From Alloboseaceae bacterium BT-24-1 (GTDB taxonomy: Bacteria > Pseudomonadota > Alphaproteobacteria > Rhizobiales > Beijerinckiaceae), in assembly GCA_025846845.1 (NCBI GenBank), contig JAOYTL010000005.1:248001-312000 (forward strand): a DNA stretch of 64,000 nt, read 5' to 3'. The first letter of the stretch is position 1. The number at the start of each line of letters is the position of its first letter. A model generated the notes under the pieces. That model searched no databases, was not told the origin of the DNA, and was given only the letters and a program-made list of their open reading frames with translations. Both the position numbers and the translations under genes were made by a program. Shown here in pieces: positions 52,017-60,304 of this stretch.

Positions 52017-53057
52017 TCAGTCGAGGACGAGCCTTTGCTCGGTCTTCAGGTCGAACCAGTGCAGCGCCGCCTGCGACAGCCTGATATGGATCCGGTCGCC
52101 CGCCGCGGCGCGGACTTTTCCGGGTCGGCGCACGATAAAGGGCTGGCCGTCGATACGGGTCTCGACCAGCGTGTCGGCGCCAAGATATTCGACGGCCACG
52201 ACATCGGCCGCAATGCCGGCGTCGGTGAGCTCGGTCATCTCAGGCCGGATGCCGACCGCGAGCGAGCCCGGCTCGGCATGAGCCGGCGGCGAAAGGCCAG
52301 TGCCGCCGCTCGCCAGAATGGAGGCGAGCGAGATCACGTTCATCGGCGGCGTGCCGACAAAGCGGGCGACGAAGATCGTCGCCGGATTCTCGTAGAGCTG
52401 GTCGGGCGGCGCATCCTGCTCGATCCGCCCGTTGCGCATCAGCACGACCTGGTCGGCCATGGTCATCGCCTCGACCTGGTCATGGGTGACATAGACCATG
52501 GTGATGCCGAGGCGCTGCTGCAGTTCGCGGATTTCGCGCCGCATCTCGACGCGCAGCTGGGCGTCGAGATTGGAGAGCGGCTCGTCCATCAGGCAGACCG
52601 GCGCCTCGGCGACGATCGCCCGGCCGAGCGCGACGCGCTGCTGCTGGCCGCCGGAAAGCTGCGAGGGCTTGCGTTCGAGCAGAGCGGCGAGCCCGAGGAT
52701 CGAGGCGGCGCGGGCAAGCCGCTCATCACGATCCGCGCGCGACACTTTCCGCACCTTCAGCCCGAACAGGATGTTCTCCGCCACCGAGAGATGCGGGAAC
52801 AGTGCGTAGTTCTGGAACACCATGGCGATGCCGCGTTGCGACGGAGCCGCACGGGTGACGTCGCGCCCGCCGATCGCGATGGAGCCGTTGCTGCTGTCTT
52901 CCAGCCCCGCGATCAGCCTGAGCGTGGTCGACTTGCCGCAGCCGGACGGGCCGAGCAGCGCGACGAGCTTGCCGCCCTCGACGGTGAAGCTGACATTATC
53001 AACGGCAGCTGCGCCGCCCCAACTCTTCGAAACAGCCTTGAGCTCTACCGAAACCAT
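52017..53057 (-). CDS. ugpC: ABC transporter ATP-binding protein, UgpC/MalK type
   Basis: A 346-residue ATPase of the CUT1 importers. Walker A is GPSGCGKST, the signature is LSGGQQQRVALGRAI and Walker B is VCLMDEPLSNLDA; the C-terminal third is the TOBE regulatory domain (VGIRPEMTELTD). The start MVSVELKAVSKSWGG matches the family; an ATG at 53072 would add five residues. It is the first gene of the operon, followed by receptor, two permeases, EEP hydrolase and IMPase. Confidence 0.92.
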   Translation of the reverse strand: MVSVELKAVSKSWGGAAAVDNVSFTVEGGKLVALLGPSGCGKSTTLRLIAGLEDSSNGSIAIGGRDVTRAAPSQRGIAMVFQNYALFPHLSVAENILFGLKVRKVSRADRDERLARAASILGLAALLERKPSQLSGGQQQRVALGRAIVAEAPVCLMDEPLSNLDAQLRVEMRREIRELQQRLGITMVYVTHDQVEAMTMADQVVLMRNGRIEQDAPPDQLYENPATIFVARFVGTPPMNVISLASILASGGTGLSPPAHAEPGSLAVGIRPEMTELTDAGIAADVVAVEYLGADTLVETRIDGQPFIVRRPGKVRAAAGDRIHIRLSQAALHWFDLKTEQRLVLD

Positions 53058-53238
53058 TCGCGACCCGGCCATCCCCAGAAATTCGTCGTGAGCCGGCGCA
53101 GGAGGCTGGCTTGCCGGCTATGAGCCGAGGGGCGAGCATGAGGCTAAAATTCGTGCTGAGACAAGAGCGCGCCGGTACAGGCCCGCAAGCTTCTGTGCGA
53201 TTGTCTGCAAGTGGTCGAGCCTTATTCGCGCAAAGCCG

Positions 53239-53703
53239 TCACGCAGTCGGACGTCGCTTCTGGAGGCCCGAGCGGCGGCATTGGGCGACGAGTTCACCAT
53301 GCTGGTTATAGGCCCGGTGCAGGAAGGTGACGATGCCGGCCTCGGGACGCGAGCGGCTCTCGCGCAGTTCAACGACCTCCGTCTCGACGCGGATCGTGTC
53401 GCCATGGAAGAGCGGCTTGGGAAAGCGGACCTCGTCCCAGCCGAGATTGGCGATGGCCGTTCCCAGCGTCGTGTCGCCGACCGAGATGCCAACCATCAAA
53501 CCGAGCGTGAAGGCGCTGTTGACGAGGCGCTGGCCGAACTCGGTCTGCGTCCGGCAGTATTCCTCGTCGAGATGAAGATAGGCCGGGTTGTGGGTCAGCG
53601 CGCTGAACCAGACATTGTCGGCCTCGGTGATGGTGCGGCGGATCTCGTGCCGGAAGACCTGCCCGACCGTGAGTTCATCGAAATGGAGGCCTGCCATATC
53701 CAA
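53239..53703 (-). CDS. MaoC family dehydratase
   Basis: A 154-residue hot-dog-fold hydratase of the MaoC family. It shows FDELTVGQVFRHEIRRTITEADNVWFSALTHNPAYLHLD, in which the Asp/His pair is the usual hydratase site (Asn-x-x-x-His-Leu-Asp), and FPKPLFHGDTIRVETEV. Relatives hydrate mesaconyl-CoA, itaconyl-CoA or (R)-enoyl-CoA. It lies at the end of a minus-strand run of CoA-transferase and enoyl-CoA hydratase genes, with a CitE-like lyase on the other strand. Confidence 0.92.
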   Translation of the reverse strand: MDMAGLHFDELTVGQVFRHEIRRTITEADNVWFSALTHNPAYLHLDEEYCRTQTEFGQRLVNSAFTLGLMVGISVGDTTLGTAIANLGWDEVRFPKPLFHGDTIRVETEVVELRESRSRPEAGIVTFLHRAYNQHGELVAQCRRSGLQKRRPTA

Positions 53704-53724
53704 AATCCTCTCAGGCGGAGCTGT

Positions 53725-54504
53725 TCAGGCGCCTGTGAAGCGGGGCGCCCGCTTTTCGGCGAAGGCAGCCGCGCCCTCGCGCGCGTCGTCGCTGGTCTGG
53801 AGCAGCCGCAGCATCAGCTGCTCGAGCCGCAGGCCCGCAGCAAGGTCGACATCGCGGCTGCGCAGCGCCAGTTCCTTCGCCGCCTGGACAGCGAGAGGAG
53901 CGTTCTCGGCAATGCGCCGGGCATAATCGAGCGCAACCGCCATCACCTCGTCGGTCTCGACCACCCGGTTGACGAGGCCCCAGCGTTCAGCCGTCGCAGC
54001 GTCGATGCTGTCTCCGGTCAGGAGCAACTCCATCGCGATCGCATGCGGCAATTGCTGGACCAGGCGCTGCGTGCCGCCATTGGCGGGAAAAAGTCCGCGC
54101 CTGACCTCCGAGACCGAGAAGGTCGCATGTCTCGCGGCGACGCGGATATCGGTCGCGAGCAATAGCGTCATGCCACCGCCGAGGCAGGCGCCGTTGACGG
54201 CGGCGACCACCGGCTTCCAGACCTCGAGCCCGCGATTGAGGAGCTGGCCCTGCTGGGTCAGCATCAGCTCCGCCAACGACGGGGCATGTGCGGTGAAGCT
54301 CTTGAGGTCGGCGCCAGCGCTGAAGGCCTTGTCGCCGGCGCCTGTCACGATCGCGGCCCTGATCGCCGGATTGTCGCGCACCTCGACCCAGGCGGTGGAC
54401 AGCCCGGCATAGTGCTCGGCGTCCATGGCGTTGCGCCGCTCGGGGCGATTGATCGTGATGGTCGCCACTGCGCCGTCGAGGGTCAGGTCGATCGACATCG
54501 TCAC
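53725..54504 (-). CDS. Enoyl-CoA hydratase/isomerase family protein
   Basis: A 259-residue crotonase-fold enzyme. The CoA-binding oxyanion regions are AFSAGADLKSF and NGACLGGGMTLLLATDIRVAA, the latter of the usual ECH form with Gly-Gly-Gly. The Glu residues of classical hydratases are not clearly both present (SVSEVRRGLFPANGG has one), so isomerase or hydrolase activity is possible. A start at 54498 is also possible. It lies between the CoA-transferase and MaoC genes and belongs to the same operon. Confidence 0.92.
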   Translation of the reverse strand: MTMSIDLTLDGAVATITINRPERRNAMDAEHYAGLSTAWVEVRDNPAIRAAIVTGAGDKAFSAGADLKSFTAHAPSLAELMLTQQGQLLNRGLEVWKPVVAAVNGACLGGGMTLLLATDIRVAARHATFSVSEVRRGLFPANGGTQRLVQQLPHAIAMELLLTGDSIDAATAERWGLVNRVVETDEVMAVALDYARRIAENAPLAVQAAKELALRSRDVDLAAGLRLEQLMLRLLQTSDDAREGAAAFAEKRAPRFTGA

Positions 54505-54515
54505 GCTCCAGATGT

Positions 54516-55706
54516 TCAGGCGACCGAGCGCGCCTCGCGTAGCGCGGCGATCTCTCCTACGGAGAAGCCGATCTCGGTCAGGACCGCATCGGTATGCTGT
54601 CCGAGATCGGGCGGTGGCAGGCCGGGCTTCGGCAGCTCGCCGTCGAAGCGGACCGGTTGGCCGATCGCCTTCAGCGCGCCGCCCTTGGGATGCTCATAGT
54701 CGAGGACGATGCCGCTCGCCGCGGTATGCGGATGGGCCAGCAGCTGTGCCAGCGAATTGATCGGCGAGCAGGGGATGCCGGCGCGCGACAGCGTCTCGTG
54801 CCAATGCGCCACCGTCCCGTGCGCGAGCGCGGCCTGGACATGCGCCAGCGTCTGTGGCCGGTTCCTGACCCGCTCGGCATTGCTGCGGAAATCCGGGCGG
54901 TCGACGATCTCCTGCAGGCCCGTGGCCTCGCAGAATTTCCGCCAGAGATTGTCGTTGGCGACGCCGATCATGATCGGCCCGTCCGCCGCCTCGAAGGCCT
55001 GGTAGGGACAGAGCGACTCATGGCTAGAGCCGCATTTCGCCGGCTCCACGCCCTTTTCCCAGAAGGTCTGGAGATTGTAGCCGAGCAGGCCCATCGCCGT
55101 GTCATAGAGCGAGACGTTGACGCTGCCGCCCTCGCCGGTCCGCTCACGCTGGTAGAGCTGGGCGAGAATGCCGGTCAGCGCGTGCGTGCCGGTCATCTGG
55201 TCGATCGGCGAGATCGGGCTGCGGATATGGCCGCCCGTCTCGTCTCCCGTCAGCGCCATCACGCCGCAGAAGGCCTGCAGGATGACGTCGTAGCCCGGAG
55301 CGCCGCGCATCGGGCCGGTCCGGCCGAAGCCGGAGATGCTGCAATGGATCAGGCGCGGATTGAGTTCGCGCAATGTCGCCGCGTCGATGCCCAGCCGTTC
55401 GGCCACGCCGGTGCTGAAGCTCTCGATCGCGACATCCGCCGTCCTCGCGAGGCGATGCACGACCGCACGCCCCTGCTCGGTCTTGAGGTCGATCGCGATG
55501 CTGCGCTTGTTGCGGTTGGCGCTGAGGAAGACGGCGCCGAGCCCGGGCGCGCGGAAAGGCGGCCAGCCACGGGTCTCGTCACCGCTGCCGACCGGCTCGA
55601 CCTTGACGATGTCGGCCCCCATATCGCCGAGATACTGGGCGCAGAGCGGCCCGGCGAGGACCTTGCTCAGGTCGAGGACTTTCACTCCCTGCAGAGGCTT
55701 GGCCAC
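54516..55706 (-). CDS. Family III CoA-transferase (CaiB/BaiF)
   Basis: A 396-residue CoA-transferase. The N terminus LQGVKVLDLSKVLAGPLCAQYLGDMGADIVKVEP is diagnostic, and the catalytic Asp is in GAPGYDVILQAFCG. NANRNKRS-type ANRNKRSIAIDLKTEQG is also typical. It would activate a carboxylic acid with CoA from succinyl-CoA or another donor. It is 59 bases from the Bug receptor gene and 11 bases from the enoyl-CoA hydratase gene, so acid uptake, activation and hydration may be linked. Confidence 0.93.
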   Translation of the reverse strand: MAKPLQGVKVLDLSKVLAGPLCAQYLGDMGADIVKVEPVGSGDETRGWPPFRAPGLGAVFLSANRNKRSIAIDLKTEQGRAVVHRLARTADVAIESFSTGVAERLGIDAATLRELNPRLIHCSISGFGRTGPMRGAPGYDVILQAFCGVMALTGDETGGHIRSPISPIDQMTGTHALTGILAQLYQRERTGEGGSVNVSLYDTAMGLLGYNLQTFWEKGVEPAKCGSSHESLCPYQAFEAADGPIMIGVANDNLWRKFCEATGLQEIVDRPDFRSNAERVRNRPQTLAHVQAALAHGTVAHWHETLSRAGIPCSPINSLAQLLAHPHTAASGIVLDYEHPKGGALKAIGQPVRFDGELPKPGLPPPDLGQHTDAVLTEIGFSVGEIAALREARSVA

Positions 55707-55765
55707 GATCGATCTCCTGCGCCCCGGCGGGCGCCTTCACTGATTCCGGAACGGGTGCGTGGCGC

Positions 55766-56740
55766 TCACTTGCGCTCGATCTTGGCGATCTCGACGAGGT
55801 CGACCCAGCGCCTGGCGTCCTCGTCGACGAAGGCCCCGAGCTCGGCCGGGCTGGTCGACAGGATTTCCGAGCCGATCTGGTTGATGAAAGCGACCATGTC
55901 GGGATCGCGCAGCAACGTGTTGAGCGCGGTGTTGAGCTTCTGCACGATCGGCTGCGGCGTGCCGGCCGGCGCGAAGGCGGCGACCCAGGCGACGATGTTG
56001 AAGTCGGGAACGCCGAGTTCCATCACGGTCGGAAGCTCCGGCAAGGTCGCGATGCGCTTGGGTCCGGTCACCGCCAGAACCTTGAACTGCTTGCCCTGCA
56101 GCATGCCGAGTGCACTTGCCGGATCGGGGAAATAGACGTCGATGCGCCCGCCGATCAGGTCGGTCATCGCCTGCGGCGAGCCGCGATAGGGCACGTGCAC
56201 CATGTCGAGGCCGAGGCGCGATTTCAGCAGCTCGCCCGAGGCTCGGCTGCCGGTATTGCCGCTGCCATAGGACAAGGGTGGGTTGGCCGCCTTGGCCGCC
56301 TTGACGAAGCCGGCGAAGTCGCTCGCCGGGAAATCGGGGCGGACCGCGACCATGAAAGGAATGCGGATGATGCCGCCGACCGGGGCGAAGTCCTTCTTCG
56401 GATCGTAGGGCAGTTGCCGATAGATGCTCGGATTGGCCGAATGGGTGGTGTTGGTGGTGATCAGCAGGGTGTAGCCGTCAGGTGTCGCCCCTGCGACCTG
56501 GCGCGCGGCGATGATGCCGTCGGCACCGGCCTTGTTCTCGACGACGAAGCCCTGGCCGAGCTGCTTTTGCAGCCCCTCGCCCACCTTGCGCGCCACCGCA
56601 TCTGTGGCGCTGCCGGCGGGGAAAGGCACGATCAGCGTGACCGGGCGCTGCGGATAGCCCTCGGCCTGCGCATGCGCTGCCCCAGGTCCTGCTGCCAGCG
56701 CGACTGCAACCAGCAACGCCTTCGCCATGAAATCCGTCAT
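55766..56740 (-). CDS. Bug family periplasmic substrate-binding protein, second copy
   Basis: A 324-residue Bug/TctC-family receptor. A signal peptide ends near GAAHAQ. Motifs are RPVTLIVPFPAGSATDAVARKVGEGL, FVVENKAGADGIIAA and HVPYRGSPQAMTDLIGGRIDVYFPDP. GGGAGG lies 5 bases upstream of the start. No TctAB membrane proteins are nearby. It precedes the CoA-transferase gene and probably binds the carboxylate degraded by this cluster. Confidence 0.93.
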   Translation of the reverse strand: MTDFMAKALLVAVALAAGPGAAHAQAEGYPQRPVTLIVPFPAGSATDAVARKVGEGLQKQLGQGFVVENKAGADGIIAARQVAGATPDGYTLLITTNTTHSANPSIYRQLPYDPKKDFAPVGGIIRIPFMVAVRPDFPASDFAGFVKAAKAANPPLSYGSGNTGSRASGELLKSRLGLDMVHVPYRGSPQAMTDLIGGRIDVYFPDPASALGMLQGKQFKVLAVTGPKRIATLPELPTVMELGVPDFNIVAWVAAFAPAGTPQPIVQKLNTALNTLLRDPDMVAFINQIGSEILSTSPAELGAFVDEDARRWVDLVEIAKIERK

Positions 56741-56780
56741 CCCGACCTCCCTGGGTGTGTCCGTCCCGACGCGCTTGCGG

Positions 56781-58451
56781 CTAGCCTGCCGCGCGCTGTT
56801 CTCGTTCGATCTGACGTGTCGGTGCGCCTGCGAGGCGGAAGCCGCGATAGCCCTCGGCGGCGACCTCGTCGCAGATCTGCCGGTAGACGTTCACGCCGCC
56901 GATATAGGGCATGAAGACGCGTGTCTTTCCGGGGATATTGGCGCCCATGTACCAGGAGTTCGCCTGCGGATAGAGCGTGCGGTGCGCGACCTCGTTGACA
57001 TGGGCCACCCAGCCGTCCTGCGCCGCCTGCTCAGGCTCGATCCTGCCGAGGCCGTGTCGCCGCAGATGCACCAGGCAGCCGGCGATCCAGTCGACATGCT
57101 GCTCTATCGAGACGATGACATTGCTGAGCACCGAGGGGCTGCCCGGCCCGGTGACGGTGAACAGGTTGGGGAATCCGGCACTCATCAGGCCGAGATAGGT
57201 CCGCGGGCCCGCAGACCAGGCTTGCTTGAGCGTCGTTCCATCGCGGCCGCTGATCGTGATCGCGTCGAGCGCGCCGGTCATGGCGTCGAAGCCGGTTGCG
57301 AAGACGATGGCGTCGAAGGCGAAGTCGCGTTCGCCGACGCGCAAGCCGATCTCGGTCAGCCGTTCGATCGGCGCCCGGCGGACATCGACCAGTGCGACAT
57401 TGTCGCGGTTGAAGGTCTCGTAATATTCGGTGTCGACGCAGATGCGCTTGGCCCCGAGCGGATGGTCGTGCGGCAACAGCGCCTCTGCTGTCCTGGGATC
57501 GGCGACAGTCTCGCGGATCTTGCCGCGGACGAAATCGGCAGCGGTATCGTTGGCCGTCTTGTCGAGCAGGATATCGTTGTAGGCGTGCATGAAATTGGCG
57601 CCGCCCTGCTGCCAGCGCCGCTCATACTCGTGCCGGCGCGTCTCCGCATCGACGGCGAGCGCGCCCTTGTCGCTGAATTCGTAGATCGTTCCGGAGCGGG
57701 TCTCCTCGCGGGCGCGGCGGCGCAACGCGGGATAATCCCGCTTCCAGGATTGCTCATAGGTCTCGGTCATCGCCCGGTTGCGCGCCGGCACGCTGAAATT
57801 CGGCGTGCGCTGAAACACGGTGAGCTGCCTGGCCTGCGCCGCGATTGGCGGGATCGCCTGGATCGCGGATGAGCCGGTGCCGATGACGCCGACGGTCAAG
57901 CCGCTGAAGTCGACGGCCTCATGCGGCCAATGGCCGGTGTGATAGATCCTGCCGCGATACTCCGCCGTACCCGGGAAATCGGGGAGGCGTGCCGCCGACA
58001 GGCAGCCGGTCGCCATGATGCAGAAGCGCGCTGCGATCCGCGCGCCCGTCTGCGTGGTCAGCATCCATTCGGCAGCAGCTTCGTCATAGACCGCGGTCGC
58101 AATCCGCGTGTCGAGGCTGATGTCGCGGCGCAGATCGAAGCGATCGGCGACGTGCTCGATATAGCGCAGGATCTCGGGCTGAGTGGCGAAACGCTCGCTC
58201 CAGCGCCAGTCCTGCTGCAGCGCCTCGTCGAAGGAATAGGAGTACTGCATGCTCTCGACGTCGCAGCGCGCGCCGGGATAGCGGTTCCAGTACCAGGTGC
58301 CGCCGACATCCGAGCCGGCCTCGCAGACGCGGACGGAAAAGCCGAGGCCGCGCAGCTTGTGCAGCATGTAGAGCCCGGAAAAGCCGGCCCCCACGATGAC
58401 GACATCGAAGCGGCTTTCGCCGGCTGGCGCGCCATTGGCCTCCTTCATCAT
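56781..58451 (-). CDS. Baeyer-Villiger-type flavin monooxygenase
   Basis: A 556-residue class B flavoprotein monooxygenase. The FAD motif is VVIVGAGFSGLYMLHKL, with GGTWYWNRYPGARCDVES as in cyclohexanone and related monooxygenases; the BVMO fingerprint appears as YRGRIYHTGHWP, with the NADP motif VIGTGSSAIQAIP. The ATG at 58451 follows AGGAGG by 9 bases. It would insert oxygen next to a ketone, giving an ester or lactone. The operon then continues with Bug receptor, CoA-transferase and hydratase genes. Confidence 0.93.
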   Translation of the reverse strand: MMKEANGAPAGESRFDVVIVGAGFSGLYMLHKLRGLGFSVRVCEAGSDVGGTWYWNRYPGARCDVESMQYSYSFDEALQQDWRWSERFATQPEILRYIEHVADRFDLRRDISLDTRIATAVYDEAAAEWMLTTQTGARIAARFCIMATGCLSAARLPDFPGTAEYRGRIYHTGHWPHEAVDFSGLTVGVIGTGSSAIQAIPPIAAQARQLTVFQRTPNFSVPARNRAMTETYEQSWKRDYPALRRRAREETRSGTIYEFSDKGALAVDAETRRHEYERRWQQGGANFMHAYNDILLDKTANDTAADFVRGKIRETVADPRTAEALLPHDHPLGAKRICVDTEYYETFNRDNVALVDVRRAPIERLTEIGLRVGERDFAFDAIVFATGFDAMTGALDAITISGRDGTTLKQAWSAGPRTYLGLMSAGFPNLFTVTGPGSPSVLSNVIVSIEQHVDWIAGCLVHLRRHGLGRIEPEQAAQDGWVAHVNEVAHRTLYPQANSWYMGANIPGKTRVFMPYIGGVNVYRQICDEVAAEGYRGFRLAGAPTRQIEREQRAAG

Positions 58452-58519
58452 GGGCTGCGTCCTCCTGTCTTGCGGCAACGTGTTGCCGCCACTTGCCGGC
58501 AGGCTAGCGCAAATTATAG

Positions 58520-58534
58520 AATGGTCAAACCATT
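58520..58534. promoter_or_regulatory. FadR/FCD-type GntR operator in a divergent promoter
   Basis: AATGGTCAAACCATT is a perfect inverted repeat (6-base arms, 3-base spacer) and contains the TGGTNNNACCA form of FadR-like GntR operators. It lies between the monooxygenase gene (minus) and the CitE-like gene (plus). A perfect TATAAT on the minus strand (58513-58518) directly abuts it. An FCD-type GntR gene lies downstream at 59472-60221. Confidence 0.7.
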
Positions 58535-58592
58535 TGACGTTTATGGTGACGGCGCGCTAACGCTGTCGGCACAACAGGCGGGAGGCGATCCG

Positions 58593-59462
58593 ATGAGGCT
58601 GCGTTCACTGCTCTTCGTGCCGGCCGACAGCGACCGGAAATTCGCCAAGGCGCGGGGCAGCGGCGCCGATGGGCTGATTCTCGATCTCGAGGATGCGGTC
58701 GCACCGGCACGCAAGCCGGTGGCGCGCGAGATGGTGCAGCAGATGCTCGCAGCGGAAACGCCCCGGAGCTGGAGCTTCTGGGTCCGGGTCAATGCGCTCG
58801 ATACCGGGCTGATGCTCGAGGACCTCTCGGCCGTGGTCAAGCCAGGGCTCGACGGCATCATGGTGCCCAAGGCAAACGGCGCGGCCGATATCGTCCGCAT
58901 CGGCCATTATCTCGAAGCATTGGAGACACGCAGCGGCATGGCGCGCGGCACGGTCAAGATCATCGTCGTCGCCACGGAGACGGCGGTGGCGATGTTCAAC
59001 CTCGGCAGCTACGCGCCGGCGCATGAGCGCCTCGCCGGTTTGACCTGGGGGGCGGAGGATCTTGGCGCCGTCGTCGGCTCCAGCACCAACAAGCAACCGG
59101 ACGGCGACTGGACGCAGCCCTACCGCGTCGTGCGCAGCATGTGCTTGTTCGCGGCTGCAGCTGCCGAGGTTGCGCGCATCGACACGCTCTATGCCGATTT
59201 CCGCGATCCGGCCGGGCTGGAGGAGAGTTGCGGCGTCTCGCAGCGCGACGGCTTCACCGGGCGCATCGCGATCCATCCCGATCAGGTCGAGACAATCAAC
59301 CGCTGTTTCTCGCCGTCGGCCGAGGATCTGGCGCAGGCCAGGCGGATCGTTGCCGCCTTCGAGGCCGACCCCGGCATCGGCACGATCGGCATCGATGGCA
59401 GGATGTACGACATTCCTCACCTCAAGCTGGCGCGCGCCATCGTCGCCGCAGCGGAAGGCTGA
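58593..59462 (+). CDS. HpcH/HpaI aldolase/citrate lyase family protein (CitE-like CoA-ester lyase)
   Basis: A 289-residue TIM-barrel lyase of the CitE family, which cleaves malyl-, citramalyl- or similar CoA esters with Mg. Motifs are RSLLFVPADSDRKF, GLILDLEDAVAPARK (metal and base), VATETAVAMF (metal Glu) and GFTGRIAIHPDQVETIN. GGAGG lies 7 bases before the ATG. With the MaoC hydratase and CoA-transferases nearby, it fits the pattern of itaconate- or mesaconate-type degradation (activation, hydration, cleavage). Its stop is 9 bases from the convergent GntR gene. Confidence 0.93.
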   Translation: MRLRSLLFVPADSDRKFAKARGSGADGLILDLEDAVAPARKPVAREMVQQMLAAETPRSWSFWVRVNALDTGLMLEDLSAVVKPGLDGIMVPKANGAADIVRIGHYLEALETRSGMARGTVKIIVVATETAVAMFNLGSYAPAHERLAGLTWGAEDLGAVVGSSTNKQPDGDWTQPYRVVRSMCLFAAAAAEVARIDTLYADFRDPAGLEESCGVSQRDGFTGRIAIHPDQVETINRCFSPSAEDLAQARRIVAAFEADPGIGTIGIDGRMYDIPHLKLARAIVAAAEG

Positions 59463-59471
59463 ACCTGGAGC

Positions 59472-60221
59472 CTATTCCTGGGGCAGATCGGTTTCCTCGC
59501 GCGCCCTGGTCTTGGCGCGCGTCGCCTTGACGTGGCGCTCCATGCGCCGGAAGGCGGCGTCGCCGTCGCCTGCCTCGATCGCGGTGATGATGCGCTCATG
59601 CGCCCTGACCACCTCCGCGCGCAGGCCGGAGGTGTCGTATTCCTCGCTCACCGTGGAGACCACGACATCGTAGGAGATCGAGTAGAGGAAGGCGGCCAGC
59701 AGATCGTTGCGGCTCGCGGTCGCAACCGCATTGTGCCAGGCGATGTTGATCGCAGCGAAGCGATCACGGTCGTCGAGCGCCTGCGCCATCTCGGCGTTGA
59801 GCTCGCGCAGGCGGGTGACGTCGTCCGCGGTGCGATGCTCGGCGGCAAGGCGGGCGAGTCCCGGCTCCAGTGTCTCGCGCGTCTGCTGCAGCGTCCGCAG
59901 CGACAGCCGCCGTCCCTTGACGAACTGGGTGACGAAATGCGCCATCGAGTCGTTGCCGGGACGGCTGACGATGTTGCCGCCGAGCCGGCCGAGCTTCGTC
60001 TTGACCAGGCCCTCGACCTCGAGCTTGCGCAGGGCCTCGCGCACCGAACCCCGGCTCAAGCCCGTCTGGCTGACGAGCTCGCGCTCGGTCGGCAGCCGTT
60101 CGCCTTCCGCCAGCGACCCGCCGAGGATCGTCTGGCGTAGCCGGTCGGCCAGCACCTCATAGGACTTCTGGACGGAGATTCGTCCCAGCATTGGCTCCGG
60201 AGTATCGTCCGCCTTCGTCAT
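59472..60221 (-). CDS. GntR family regulator, FCD subfamily, second copy
   Basis: A 249-residue regulator. The winged helix covers about residues 15-85 (SYEVLADRLRQTILGGSLAEGERLPTERELVSQTGLSRGSVREALRKLEVEGLV). The FCD domain has the helical pattern with a metal-type His in NIAWHNAV. It probably binds the FadR-type operator at 58520-58534. A weaker ACCAT...ATGGT pair lies in its own upstream region at 60251-60277, which suggests autoregulation. Confidence 0.92.
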   Translation of the reverse strand: MTKADDTPEPMLGRISVQKSYEVLADRLRQTILGGSLAEGERLPTERELVSQTGLSRGSVREALRKLEVEGLVKTKLGRLGGNIVSRPGNDSMAHFVTQFVKGRRLSLRTLQQTRETLEPGLARLAAEHRTADDVTRLRELNAEMAQALDDRDRFAAINIAWHNAVATASRNDLLAAFLYSISYDVVVSTVSEEYDTSGLRAEVVRAHERIITAIEAGDGDAAFRRMERHVKATRAKTRAREETDLPQE

Positions 60222-60304
60222 CTCGTTCCATTCCGCAGGCTGACCGCAGCACCATACGCTCTAAAACATACAATGGTAAGAGCAAAGGCCGGCCGGCATT
60301 GCCT

